Source: Heracleum sosnowskyi (lineage: Eukaryota; Streptophyta; Magnoliopsida; Apiales; Apiaceae). Taken from it: 64,000 bases of DNA. The stretch's first letter is position 1, and every line of letters begins with the position of its first letter. Position numbers and translations under genes: made by a program. Under the pieces are notes generated by a model that made no database searches, was not told the DNA's origin, and saw only the letters and a program-made list of their open reading frames with translations. The stretch is taken from positions 82,207,910 to 82,271,909 of the forward strand of contig CM061237.1 in assembly GCA_030848705.1 (NCBI GenBank), read 5' to 3'. Positions 10,802 to 21,600 of the stretch are shown here, one piece after another.

Positions 10802-12755
10802 CTACTTTCCTCGTCTAGATGACGAGCTACCACTTGAACCAGAGGAAGACTCTTTTTCTTCATGAATTACTCCTCTACGTTTCCCCTTAGCAGGTTGAGC
10901 CATACCTTTCCCTTTTCCAACAACAGGGCTGGCAGAGTGCCTGCCCTTAGACTGGGATGATTGAGACTCCTTTTCTTCTTCCTCTTCCTCCTCTTCCTCT
11001 TCTGCCTCTTCTTCCGAATCGGAAGTTGGATCATCGCCAACCTCAACGGCAGGAACCCAAGGATTGGGGAACTTAGAGGGTTTAACCAATCCTGGGTAAG
11101 ACTGTTGGACAGCCGAAATTGCCTGGTTCCAACCAACTGAAAGGAAAGTGGGTCGAACTTCTTTGTCATGCTGGTCCATGAATTCAAGGAAACCTTCAGA
11201 ATTCAGGTAGTTGTCAACCACCTGTGGGTTTCCCTGATGGGATTTATTCTCCAAAGCCTCATACTTTCCCTTGTAAGAGGAAGCATCCTCCTCGGCAGCA
11301 TAAGCTTTTGTTTCCCATTCCTTCGACTCCTTGAGAGCTCGACTTTTCTCTTTGTTAGAAGCCCTTAAATCATCCCTCAAAGTCCTCCCTTGATGAACGG
11401 AGGTCTGGAAATAGGAATTCAGCTATAACAAAAGATAAAAGCAAGTCAATAAACAAGGGATGTGGAAGACAAATACCTAAAATGAAACAAGTAAATGTTA
11501 ACCTGATACATAGCTTGGCTCCCCAACTGTTCAGTTTCTTCCAACCCCGAACGTGCAAGTAAGTTCACCATGTCAGGAGGGGTAATGGAGAACCTAGACC
11601 ACTCCATGGCCAACAAAGAACTCCCGACAATGGAGTCTTGATCACATATCCCCCACGAGGGTTGGAAGGTAGTCTTGACAGTGCCCTCCGAATTCCTAAA
11701 TCTCTTCCCAGCTTTCTGAGAATGAGTAAGGAAATCTGGAACCTTGGAAGGTGGAGGATTGGCAGCAAGCTCGGCTTTCTTAGCCATTCTCTTGGTAACT
11801 TGCTCACTATTTGTCGGCTCTTTGTCAATGTTGTCAGCAGCTGAAAAATACAAGGCATAAACATTGAAATAAGAATAAGTGTGTTCCAAAACAAGGAATA
11901 ACAATAAAAATTACCCTCCAACGACAATCTACTCATTCCAACTTCGACCATGATCATTTCAGTCAGGAAAGAGCGATAATGAACATCTTCGCAACCCGTT
12001 ATAAGTTCATCCCTGTCAAGGAATTCATGGGACTTGAGCTCATTGATATGGCTCCCAAAATCCACCACATGATTGAAACTAGACCTAAAATATTGGCCCC
12101 AATCTCCCCCCTTCCAATAGAGCACAACAAAATGATGCCTCCATTCGTGGATGGAGTCGGGGAGAGAGGCATTGTTACAAATATGGTTGAAATTTGAACG
12201 ATGTTGAATAGAAACCCACCCTTTCCGGGTGGCTGGGCTGTTTTTGAGCACAAAAATGCTTCTGAAAATAGGAACACTCAATGAAATCCCTTCTTTCAAG
12301 CATCTTGCCATGAAGATAAAAATGAACTTCCAAGAGTTGGGATATAGTTGGCAGGGGTTAATCCTCAACTCACCTAATAACCTCACCACGAAAGGATGGA
12401 GTGGAAACCTAAGGCCGGCCGCTATAGCGTCCTTGTAAACAAACAACCTCTCCGGATGCCAGTTGCAAGTTCTATCACCTGGCCCGGGAACCTCTATCTT
12501 AAGATCAAGGGGGAAGGAGTACCTCTTTCTGAGTTTCTTCACATCATCCCTCCCCAGGGTACTTGGAAACTTGAATGAATCTAGCTCAGCATTGTTTGGA
12601 AAGGCATCCCCCATTTGGTTTACTAACTCAAACAAAGTGGGTAAGGGTTCATCTATAACAACTGGGATACAGGAAAGATGATTACCTTGTCTGGCTCTTG
12701 CAGCCAACCTCTGAGCAACAGCGGATGATGGACCAGCTACTCGTTGATCAGCCAT
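10802..12755 (-). CDS. A antisense spliced ORF, putative gypsy-type 'Transposase_28'-like protein
   Basis: On the minus strand three exons give one frame of 599 codons: 12755-11915, 11840-11503 and 11422-10802. Introns are 74 bp (11914-11841) and 80 bp (11502-11423), both GT...AG with T-rich acceptors. Exon lengths 841, 338 and 621 keep the frame exactly. Exon 1 (MADQRVAGPSSAVAQRL at the start) has a GLRFPLHPFVVRLLGEL / YPNSWKFIFIF segment resembling the plant family annotated as putative gypsy-type transposon protein (PF04195-like). Exon 3 ends in a Glu run, then Ser/Lys/Gly-rich sequence with basic stretches that could be nuclear localisation signals. Antisense extra ORFs are known in Tat elements; their function is not. 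Splicing is inferred from sequence. Confidence 0.75.
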
Positions 12756-13195
12756 GATTTAAAGATGGGCACTTGACTCAAAGAAGATTTCTTGGTTGAA
12801 AACCACACTAAAACCAGAGAAAATGCTAGAGAGAAAAATGCAATGGAGAAGTTTGCAAATGAAGGTGTGAGTAGAATGAGCTCACTCACCTCTCTTTTAT
12901 AGAAAATGGTCACCTCTGACAACAAGTCACATTTCAAGACGACCCGCGTTTACAGGTTAAATTGTCAAAATCAATGATAAAACGACTGAAGAAGATCATA
13001 TAGTTGAACCAAAACTTCTATTCTTTTAAATAAGAACGAAGAAAACGAATGAAAATGCAGCCTGGAGCTATATAAAGCTACCAGTTGAGGATTTAAGTCT
13101 AAATAGGCATGATTTGCTTAAATAAGCAAAGTTTAATCCTAATTAAGGATTAAGCACAATAATCTACCTAACCTGGTTGGGTAACTTGGTTTAAA
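12756..13195 (-). other. Upstream region of the antisense gene
   Basis: This contains the presumed 5' leader and promoter of the antisense gene (TATA at 12894-12901). No ORF of interest lies in the part from 12902 to 13195. Confidence 0.45.
12894..12901 (-). promoter_or_regulatory. TATA box of the antisense gene (TATAAAAG)
   Basis: On the minus strand TATAAAAG lies 139 bp before the ATG at 12755, giving a leader of about 105-115 nt, a normal plant arrangement. Confidence 0.6.
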
Positions 13196-13692
13196 AGCCC
13201 CGGATGACTAGCCCCGGATGACTAGAGCCTCCGTTGGAAGCTTTCGGATGACTAGCCCCGGATGACTAGAGCCTCCGTGGGAAGCTTTTGGATGATTAGC
13301 CCCGGATGACTAGCCCCGGATGACTAGAGCCTTCGTGGAAAGCTTTTGGATGACTAGCCCCGGATGACTAGAGCCTCCGTGGGAAGCTTTTGGATGATTA
13401 GCCCCGGAAGACTAGCCCCGGATGACTAGAGTCTCCGTGGGAAGCTTTTGGATGACTAGCCCCGGATGACTAGAGCCTCCGTGGGAAGCTTTCGAATGAT
13501 TAGCCCCGGATGACTAGCCCCGGATGACTAGAGCCTCCGTGGGAAGCTTTTGGATGATTAGCCCCGGATGACTAGCCCCGGATGACTAGAGCCTCCGTGG
13601 GAAGCTTTTGGATGATTAGCCCCGGATGACTAGCCCCGGATGACTAGAGCCTCCGTGGGAAGCTTTCGGATGACTAGCCCCGGATGACTAGA
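13196..13692. repeat. Tandem repeat in A 3' region, GC-rich 44/58-bp unit
   Basis: About ten units built from a 14-bp block GCCCCGGATGACTA (once or twice) followed by a 30-bp block starting GAGCCTCCGTGGGAAGC and ending TTTTGGATGATTA. Single- and double-block units give 44 and 58 bp. Copies differ by few bases, so the array is recently amplified. It lies between the antisense gene and the 3' LTR, a usual place for tandem arrays in Tat elements. Confidence 0.9.
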
Positions 13693-13724
13693 AGTGTTGT
13701 CATGATTGGAACCACTCTCTTTTC

Positions 13725-14015
13725 TAAGTAAGCCAAAATGGCCAACATATTTTTAAACACCAACCAAAAACCATGTTTAAATCTTGGTTTGAAGCTTGGA
13801 TGGTTGAAATAACGCTCGATGTTTGAAACCACGCACGATGGTTGGAATCACGCCAAACAAAAAATTTAGTGGTTATAACGAATGAAACCACTCTTCTATC
13901 TAAGAGAGCCAAAATGGCCAATATATTTTCAAACACCAAAAACCATGTTTAAACCTTGTTTTCAAGATTGGATTGTTGAAATCATGCTCAATGGTTGAAA
14001 CCACGCACGCAAGCC
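13725..14015. repeat. Diverged two-copy duplication in A 3' region
   Basis: A segment with AGCCAAAATGGCCAA, then ACCATGTTTAAA, then GTTGAAACCACGCACG occurs twice (about 13730-13850 and 13907-14010). It is imperfect, with substitutions and small indels. Confidence 0.7.
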
Positions 14016-14118
14016 AAACAATCAAAAATTCAAGCAACATTTCAATCAACATTCACCTAGTTGAAATGTTTTTATTTTATAAAAATTTTAAAAAAAAAAG
14101 GAGGAGGAGAAAAAATTT

Positions 14119-14222
14119 CGACCGACCGGAACTCCAGCCGACCAGGCCACGGCCGACCAGGGCTCCAGCCGACCAGGCCTTGGCCGACCAGACCCCAGCC
14201 GACCAGCCAAGGCCAAGCAGGC
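14119..14222. repeat. GC-rich short tandem repeat (GCCGACCAGG) in A
   Basis: About six copies of a 16-18-bp unit with core GCCGACCAG, alternating CCAG and ACGG/TTGG linkers. It is strikingly GC-rich between AT-rich flanks. A plus-strand frame reads through it as a Pro/Arg/Thr-rich peptide, which I treat as spurious. Confidence 0.75.
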
Positions 14223-14770
14223 CAACACTCGCCAAAAGAATTGACATATAAAGTCAATTTTAAAAAAAAAATCACGTGGCCATTTATTTGTAAATAGACA
14301 GTGAATTGAATTCACGTGGCAAAAGAAAAAAAGGTGGACCACCTGGTAATCGCCACGTGGCGTTGGCCACAACCTGGCTACTTTGCCTTAACCGCAATCA
14401 CTTGGTTTTGGGACAAAATTGTTATAATAATTTTATTTTATTGTAATAAAATAAAATTAATATATTTTATTTTATTGCAATAAAATAAAATAAAATATAT
14501 TCGATTATTACAAAATAAATTTTGTATATTCGGAATACATATATGGCAAAATTATACTTGATGACTTAGTTATCGGGTATCCTTAGCCAATAAAATGAAG
14601 CCTCGAATAAGGCTAATCATAGTGAATGTGTAGGTCGCTCCACACTTCACGCTAAAAGACGATACTCGTGAAACACTAGTGTATCTTAGGCTGCAGAAGG
14701 CCATACCCGAGGGGGGCATTGAAAATTAGTCAACTTAACTTCAAGAAAAACCTGATCAGTGTTCCTCAAA

Positions 14771-14784
14771 GTTAGGGGGGCAAA
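14771..14784 (+). other. A polypurine tract
   Basis: GTTAGGGGGGCAAA lies directly before the 3' LTR and would prime plus-strand synthesis. A second GGGGGGCA is at 14711-14718, and four more lie inside gag-pol (5192, 7074, 8609, 9372). Confidence 0.85.
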
Positions 14785-15332
14785 TGATATGGGTTAAAAT
14801 GAAGCCCTAAGGACACATTTAATGCTGCAATAAATATACTTAAGATGGTCCAAATACGAGGCCCATTAATAAGGCCTGCAACCATGACTATGATGATAAA
14901 TTCGTAGTTAACAATTGGGCCAAGGTCTAACCTTTGTTTTAAACCACTAAGGCATGGGCTTGGCTCTTATACATTCCAGTGGTTGGAAACCACTAGGAAG
15001 CTTTCTACACAACGTCCAACATAGAAACCAACTCCAACATGGAAACTAATTCTGATAAGAGTTATCCACTGTTCAAAGGCGGTTACTTGGCCACCAAGTA
15101 ACCTAATTCTACCACAATTTTAGGGCTCCAGACGCCTATATAGAGGGCCTAACCCCTCAACATTAGAACTACGTTTTCTTGGCTTGATTCTCAGTGATAA
15201 TTGAGATACGTAGGCATCTTGTGAGGACCTGTTTAGTCACGAACCACGAGAGCAGCCATTAAGACACGATTGTCCACCACCATACATTAAATACTGCCGT
15301 CAATATCTAAACCTACTTTTCGTTCCACAACA
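14785..15332 (+). repeat. A 3' LTR
   Basis: 548 bp, TG...CA, preceded by the polypurine tract and followed by the target duplication GTCAT. Confidence 0.95.
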
Positions 15333-15868
15333 GTCATGATGGTACTGAAAAGAAAGAGAAGCTTTTGTACTTTATGAAAGATGGTAGTGTGAAGATTCTA
15401 TCCATTCAAGATCTACTGGTGAAGAATACAAAGGAACTGAAATATGTTCATTATCTGCTAAAATGGAAGAATGAAGTGTGCAAGGTATGGAGTGATATGA
15501 TTCTGTCATCAAAATTGAGAAGATTTCATGAAGGAAAGAATTACAATGGTAATTATACTCCCATGTACCTAAATCTAAGAGGTCAAGATGTGGAAATGCA
15601 AAGAGGCACTGCTGTTAAAGAAATGTCCTTTGACATGGAGTAACTTACTCTTAATCCTGATGGGAAGGAAATTGCTTACCTCCTGATTGAAGATCATAGT
15701 CTACAGAGAAGCTCTATACAGAATCTGAGAGCAGCTATCTATCAGATAAATGAAGAGGATGGAGAACTCAAAGATCTAAAAGAAAGACTAATTCAGATTC
15801 TCGAAGACAAAGAAGAAAATCTACTGTCAAGCTTCTTGAAGATGAATTTGTTCTACCAGAGAATCTGA
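15333..15868 (+). pseudogene. D post-pol ORF, right piece after insertion of A
   Basis: It resumes at the duplicated GTCAT in the frame of the left piece (HDGTEKKEKLLYFMKDGSVK), passes a TAA at about 15641-15643 and continues to an acidic helical tail near 15868. The segment resembles the carboxy-terminal part of the B post-pol ORF (about 57490-57660): a LVFVYKGG-like or LLYFMKDG-like strand, then a leucine-rich region and a basic segment. This shared domain has no name I recognise. Confidence 0.55.
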
Positions 15869-15964
15869 GAAGATAATTTTGTTATTGTAAATACTTGTAC
15901 ATTTTGTAAATAAGTTTTTGACATCATTGAATCTAGAAATTTATACTTTATTTTACAAAGTATA

Positions 15965-15977
15965 AATTGGGGGAGAT
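15965..15977 (+). other. D polypurine tract
   Basis: AATTGGGGGAGAT precedes the LTR start TGTTAG. The same tract occurs in B (58133-58145) and, split, in C. Confidence 0.85.
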
Positions 15978-16539
15978 TGTTAGATCAGGATTCAATAATC
16001 GTCATGATCTAGACTCAACTGATCAGGATTGCTGTCGTCATCAGTATTGCATGGTCATCAGTATTGCACAAGCGTTAGTATCAGGATTATCATCAGGATT
16101 TATATCAGGACTGTGATCAGGATTGATCGTCAGGACTGGAAGCTGATCAGGATTTCTATTTCGAGTTGGTTTATGAGTCTAGTTAAATAAAGGAAGTTTA
16201 TTTTGTCGGTTCCTAATATATAGGAATGCAGCTGTCGATTAGGATATGTTTCAATCTAGTTTGTAATTGATTAGGACTTATCTTGTAATCGATAGAGAAG
16301 CTATGTAGTATATAAACACGGTTTAGGTTTCGATTTAGATCGATCACATACACGAGTATTTTGTAACCTAGAGGCTCTCTAGAACATCAGAATTTCTTGA
16401 GAGAGTTTGTAACAGTTTTATATCAGATTTAATAAAGCTGTTATTATTCTTTCATATTTGTGATACATAATTTATTAAGTCGAGAATCTTATACAATTGT
16501 ATTCAACCCCCTTCTACAATTGTTATTTACTGGGCAACA
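15978..16539 (+). repeat. D 3' LTR
   Basis: It starts TGTTAGATCAGG after the polypurine tract and ends near GGGCAACA at 16539 (an earlier end at CTACA, 16517, is possible). It includes a TATA-like TATATAAAC near 16310 and the terminal signature TTGTATTCAACCCCC shared with the other Copia LTRs here. Confidence 0.8.
16022..16155 (+). repeat. ATCAGGATT array in D LTR
   Basis: Copies of ATCAGGATT or ATCAGTATT start at 15984, 16022, 16040, 16057, 16080, 16092, 16104, 16116 and 16146, with a degenerate one near 16129. Between 16080 and 16129 they are 12 bp apart. It sits in the presumed U3. Confidence 0.8.
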
Positions 16540-16559
16540 TATATAAACAGAAGAAAAAG

Positions 16560-17055
16560 TAAAGAACCAAACTTTCAACCTTGTGTGCTGGAGAATCCTT
16601 TGAGAGTCAAGTACGGAAAGGAAGAAATTTACTTGGACAGTTTTCACAAGCTCAAGACACAAGTTCTGAAAGAGCTAAACTACTCAGTGGTTGGTTCATC
16701 TAATCATCTTGAGCTACTGTGTTCTTTTGAACTTGAGGACATCATTCATAGAAGAAAAGGTGAAGACTCAAAGCTGGAAGAAGGACAACTCTCAATGCAT
16801 TCCCTGGTAGAAGATTTAAGCTTGATCAAGACATCCTAAAATTCAGAGTCTATATCTTTGGTCAAGAACAGTGGATGGATCCCCAGGATGCTCAGCAGGT
16901 TGGCTCCAAAATAGCTCAACAGTACATTTATGAAATTGAGGATGATGCACTATCTCCCATGGAAGTATATCTGGTGGAAGGTCTCAAAAGTTATGTAGCA
17001 GAAGCCTCTAGAAGAGAGGAAGAAGCAAGGCAGAAAAGAAGATCTCAAGGATAAG
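16560..17055 (+). pseudogene. C post-pol ORF, carboxy-terminal part
   Basis: First frame about 16560-16780 (LRVKYGKEEIYLDSFHKLK, then a LELLCSFELEDIIHRRKG segment), then a shift near 16780 and a second frame with FGQEQWMDPQDAQQVG, an acidic helix and a basic Arg/Lys-rich end (QKRRSQG) at about 17052. The layout matches the tails of the post-pol ORFs of D and B. Function unknown. Confidence 0.55.
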
Positions 17056-17180
17056 TTAAGTAAAAATTCTATATATGCTCATTCATTAAAGAACACTTAT
17101 GTCTATAGCTATTCTGATCTTTATTAATTAAGTTTTCAGCATGTATTAGTTGTAAATTTGTTGTTATTGTCCATAAAAAC

Positions 17181-17190
17181 AAATTGGGGG
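17181..17190 (+). other. C polypurine tract, left half, split by B
   Basis: AAATTGGGGG, then B; after B the sequence resumes GGGGGAGAT and the C LTR TGTTAGG. The unoccupied tract would read like those of B and D. Confidence 0.85.
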
Positions 17191-17265
17191 TGTTAGGAAT
17201 ATATTGTTCTTGATGATAATTATAAAACACTTAGTAGATTTTGTGTTAAGTCAATATTGTAACTA

Positions 17266-17608
17266 TCAACGGAATGGTATGCTTTGCAGCATCCGTTGAC
17301 AGGTAGCTCATCAACGGAATGAGTCTCATCAACGAAATGAGTAATGTAGCAATTGCACTGTACAATACTTCACTGGTTGATATGCATTTGTTGTAGGTAT
17401 TACATAGGTTTTCCAAGTCATGTTGACTAAGTACTAGATAGACAAAATAAGTTGGTTAATTGTAAATATAATGTGCCTTGTAATTTTGCCTAAGTGAAGA
17501 CATGTCAACGAAATGAAGATTACACTATCAATGGAATGAAGAATGTACCATCAACGGAATGAAGAATAAAGCTATCAACGAAACACATCTCATTGCTATC
17601 AACGAATC
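17266..17608. repeat. TCAACGGAATG box array in B 5' LTR
   Basis: Boxes start at 17266, 17311, 17329, 17505, 17528 (TCAATGG), 17551, 17575 and 17599, with one inverted (ATCCGTTGACA, 17291). Measured at the central CG, neighbours lie 24 (17270 to 17294), 23, 23, 24 and 24 bp apart. Several continue as GAATGAAGA. The 3' LTR keeps the array (58220-58565). Confidence 0.88.
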
Positions 17609-17889
17609 ATTATCACTTTTCTGAATAGTTGACAAAGTGATAGTGACAGTTTATTGACAGATCAAAAGGTGATGTAGAAGTGTACTTTGCATTGGGAGCC
17701 ATTAAAATGGGCACTGGGAATGAGGAAACATTCCAATTTCCAATTAAGTTCTTGAGTGTGATCATAATAAGCATGAAGACAAAAGACAAGATCTCCAAGG
17801 ACCATTGGACAAAAGGAATGAAAAGCAAGCTACTGGCGGTTACCCTTTGTACATTTTAGAGTAGCCAAAAATAGCATTGTAAAGTTGGG

Positions 17890-17896
17890 ATATATA
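17890..17896 (+). promoter_or_regulatory. B LTR TATA box (TATATAA)
   Basis: TATATAA lies about 310 bp before the LTR end and some 280 bp after the box array, so the array would be in U3. Confidence 0.55.
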
Positions 17897-18203
17897 ACCA
17901 AGTGTAGCAGTTCATTTTAATTGTAAGTGAGTGAGATAGAATAACTTTGTATTAGCTTCCTGCAAGAACACTCTCACTCTACATTAGGAACTGAGCAGCT
18001 GTGCTACATTTGTAATACAGATTATTCCCGCAATAAAACATCTCAGTTGGATCCTCAAAACATCCAACTGAAATTTTATATTTGCTTGTGTTTTATTTTC
18101 TGTGTTAATTTATTTTAAAGTTGTTTTAAGTTTAAAAATATCTAGAATTGTATTCAACCCCCTCCCCCTCTACAATTCTGTTAGGTCATTTGTGATTAAC
18201 AAT

Positions 18204-18215
18204 TGGTATCAGAGC
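18204..18215 (+). other. B primer binding site, tRNA-iMet
   Basis: TGGTATCAGAGC, complementary to the 3' end of initiator tRNA-Met, two bases after the 5' LTR; the usual Copia primer. Confidence 0.92.
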
Positions 18216-18264
18216 GAGCTTCTAACATACAAGGAGTTTAAAGATCAAGGCCAAAATAGATACC

Positions 18265-18698
18265 ATGGTGAAGAAGGATGCAGGTGTAAAGATACCAGTT
18301 CTAGATAAGGACAATTACTTTCACTGGAAAGTAAAAATGCATCTACATCTCATCTCTATGGATGAGAGATATGTAGAATGCATTGAGAAAGGTCCACACG
18401 TTCCCATGAAGTTTGCATCTAGAGTTGGACTGCCAGATGATGCTGAAGATGTGGAAATTCCAAAACCTGTCTCAGAATGGACTATTGAAGATGTTGCAAA
18501 AGTCCATAAAGATAAAAGAACCATGAACATTCTGTTTAATGGTTTGGAGCAAGAGATGTTTGACAATGTTATAAACTGTACAACTTCTAAAGAAGTATGG
18601 GACACTGTTAGAACACTCTGTGAAGGAACTGAGCAAGTTAGGGAGAACAAAATGCAACTCCTCATACAACAATATGACCACTTTCATTTTAAAGCTGG
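18265..18698 (+). pseudogene. B gag, first part
   Basis: It starts at ATG 18265 (MVKKDAGVKIPVLDKDNY), the first ATG of a good frame after the PBS. The FHWKVKMHLHL and EVWDTVRTLCEGTEQVR segments are typical Copia capsid sequence. The frame is open until X splits it at 18698; the GCTGG target duplication is shared with 31345-31349, where the same frame goes on. Confidence 0.88.
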
Positions 18699-21600
18699 TG
18701 TAAGATCCGGGAAAATTACGTGTTATTATGTGATGTGAAATGAAATTTTAATTTCATATTAAGAGTTATTAAATGATTTATCTGTTTAAACGTGCTAAGT
18801 TATTCGTTAAATGATTGAATATGTGATATTGTGGTGCTATGTGAAATGTGTGGGAAATTTGAAATTATTTTGAAAAGGGTGTCATACTATTTTATTTTAA
18901 TTTAATTATCGAAAAGAAAATTTGGATCGTTCCCAAATTATTCGGGAGATTGGTATATCGTTCGTACCAATATTTCATTCGTTAAAGTAGAAAGTATTCG
19001 AAAATATTCGCAATAAAGGTATTTTGGTTTGTATATTTTGAATTAAACGATACTTGTAGTTATCCGTACTTTATGGATGCTTATCGTCTCGTGAAACGTG
19101 TATTCTGCTTTATTAAAGGTTTAAAGCATATATTCTGTTAAATTGTATTTAAAGCGATCTATCGGATCAGTATCGATCCAAAAATGTCGTTTGGGGTATT
19201 ATTTTCCGTTTAATATAAAAAGGCAAATCGTACTTTGTTTTGCGTATAATAAAGCTTAATTACAGTTAAAAATCTAAAAACCCCTGAAACGTGTTCTTCG
19301 TGTTCTTGAGAATCAGACTCAATTTTGAAGGCGTTATCGGAATCCGATTTCGATGTTCTTGTAACCAAAATGAATCTCTCATCATCCTCTACCTAAATCC
19401 ACCATCAAAATTCATGTGGGTATGATTTCTGAGTTTTTCCGATTTTTAATTTATTTATTTATTTCGAATTATTTATTTAATTTGGGGAAATCTGTGTTTG
19501 TGATTGTTCTTGATAATTGATGATATGAATAAGTTGTATGTGTTGTAAGGAGTGTTTTGATGATTTTTAATTTGAATTTGGAGTTCGTTTTCGAGCTAAT
19601 CAGAAATTGTATGTAAGTCGCCGGATTTTTCTTTTAGCCGGAATTTCAGTTTGGTTGATCGGTTGTCGTTTGTGTTTATGCCAGTGTGTAGATCGTAGGA
19701 TTTAGAATCGAACCATGTAAGCCGTTGTGAATTCTGGGTTCGGTTTATGGTCGCCGGAAAAACGGCCGCCGTTGCCGCCGGTGACCGGAATCGGAGAAAA
19801 CTGAGATGTTTCTGCGACGTTTTGGTCTGTTTTTGGCATGGCTGTGTTTGTTGTGAAAAACCGAACAGAAGCGCTATGGGTTGGTCGGGGTTTGGACGGA
19901 ATCGAACGATTCCGGCCGCCGGACGTCGGCCGGAAACTGGGAAACCCAGTTTCCCGTGGTGTTCTTGGCCGACCCGTTTTGAGTTCTTGGTGACCCGTTT
20001 TCAAAACCTACCCGACCCGGTTTCGATCCAGAAAACCCTAATTCCATTTTCTGAATAGTGTTTCTGGGTTTTTATTTTAAAAATAATTCAAAAATAGTTT
20101 TATAATTCTAAAAATCATATCTTTGATTTAAAAATACATTTTATTATTCCGAAAATTTTATAAATTCATAAATATTTATTTAAATTCGAAAATTGATTAA
20201 ATTTAATTATTTTAATTATTTTTGATTAATAATTAATTTATTTAATTAATTGATTAATTCTTTTAATCAGTTAATTCTTAATAATTAATTATTAATTAGA
20301 TTTAATTAATTAAAATTAAGTTTAATTATTTTCTAGCTTGGTTCATTTATTTAAAAATAGTTTGAGCATTTAAAGAGTGTCAATTAATTTTATTAATTGA
20401 TTTAATTGCATTTAAAATACTTATATTGGATTTAAAAAATCCGATTTTTGATTTAAAAATTGTTTGTGGCTTATTTAAATTCAAATAAGCTTCGTGTGAT
20501 GTTTTAAAAATGGTTATAAGTGCTATATGGTTTGTATGAGTTGTGTAATGTGTTTTATAGTCCGTATATGCCCGTACTAGGGCTAGTGTCTGAGTTTTAA
20601 ATATCGTAAATTAGACCGGGCGTCCGATACGTAACCGGTTACTTGTTTAAATATGTTATGTGAATGATGTGAATTATCTGTTGTTGAGTCATGCATGCGA
20701 ATAAATTGTGTTGAGAATTGTTTGAGTATTTGGTCGTGTCTAATATCATCACGAGGGGTAGTTGGGATAGAAATTTGTCGGTTATGTTAGAAAGTGAGAT
20801 TTACGAGGCCGTCGACTTAGATGTTGACTTTTTATAGTATGGGGAGTTTCGTCAAGCGAGTTACGAGGATTACTTGTATAGTTAGTTGTGATCATTCTAT
20901 CAATTGAAATGTGGTTGTCTGTGCAACAGAGGCTATTGGACGAGACGAGTCAGATTATCGAAGTTAAGTTACAATCGTTTATGGAATGTGAAATCATACG
21001 TTGAAGACTAAGTACCGTCTCATGTTTGACTATCGAGGCTGGCACGTGGATTCGAAATGGTAAAAGCAGACTAGTGGTATTCGCAAGAGCGTTAAAGCAA
21101 AGAAGGACGGAAGTAGAGAATCGTGCGTCAAGACAGAATAAGGAGGAAATCGTATTGTTTCAGCGTTACGAAATAGCTAAGGACCAGAGGCAAGTGTTTA
21201 TACCCTTGCTTATTAATTAAGAGATATTATCTTGAATTATTAGTATGCATGCTGAATGCTTTTTACTGAATTTTCAAATGTTGATTTCTTTGCATTGAAT
21301 TGCAAGTATGTTATTTAATCTCGTAAATTGACGAGTACTCTTTTATACCTTTTGAGTTTAGATTCATATTTTCATATTGATTGGAAAGATATACTTATTA
21401 TATTGAAAAGTTTGAAGAGATAATTATGGGCCGTATACTAAGGCTTTCTTTTAAAAGACATGATTTTAAAACATTAGGTTGGAATATTGCCAACCCTAGA
21501 TGAGTGGGAACTTGTGAACCCTATGTTGAAAATGTTATTTTAAATTCCGAAGTTGTGGTACTTGTTCTACAAGTATTCCATTTTACATCCTGCACCCTTG

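Larger units (their letters stand above)
4136..15332 (+). mobile_element. Element A: complete Tat-type Ty3/Gypsy retrotransposon
   Basis: Two 548-bp LTRs (4136-4683, 14785-15332) start TG and end CA, and the 5-bp target duplication GTCAT is exact (4131-4135, 15333-15337). The order is PBS, gag, protease-RT-RNase H with a second (archaeal-type) RNase H, integrase, a long 3' region with an antisense gene and tandem repeats, polypurine tract. The second RNase H is the hallmark of the Tat lineage. Eight substitutions separate the LTRs (1.5%). Gag and pol carry stops and frameshifts, so the copy is not autonomous as it stands. Confidence 0.95.
1..16539 (+). mobile_element. Element D: Sirevirus-type Copia retrotransposon, left part outside window
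   Basis: Only the 3' half of D is visible: end of pol (1-1400), a spacer with small ORFs (1401-2583), pieces of a post-pol ORF (3950-4135 and 15333-15868), a polypurine tract (15965-15977) and a 3' LTR (15978-16539). G (2584-3949) and A (4136-15332) are inserted in it. The order RT, RNase H, extra ORF, AAATTGGGGGAGAT tract, LTR starting TGTTAG matches element B and is typical of Sireviruses. D appears to sit inside element C, because a second post-pol ORF tail and a second polypurine tract follow directly at 16540-17190. The 5' LTR and left TSD are not in the window, so the nesting in C is inferred. Confidence 0.75.
17191..18201 (+). repeat. B 5' LTR
   Basis: 1011 bp, starts TGTTAGGAAT, ends TTAACA, followed two bases later by the PBS. 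It contains the TCAACGGAATG array, a TATA at 17890 and the TTGTATTCAACCCCC end signature. Confidence 0.93.

Noticed and set aside
11638..12681. Plus-strand ORFs over the antisense gene of A
   Set aside because: Short, no motifs; shadows of the spliced minus-strand frame.
13196..13692. CRISPR-like array; also the 24-bp-phased boxes in B
   Set aside because: No unique spacers of constant length, no cas genes, plant retrotransposon context.
14061..14372. Pro/Arg/Thr-rich ORFs across the GCCGACCAGG repeat
   Set aside because: Open in several frames on both strands because of the repeat; no support for translation.
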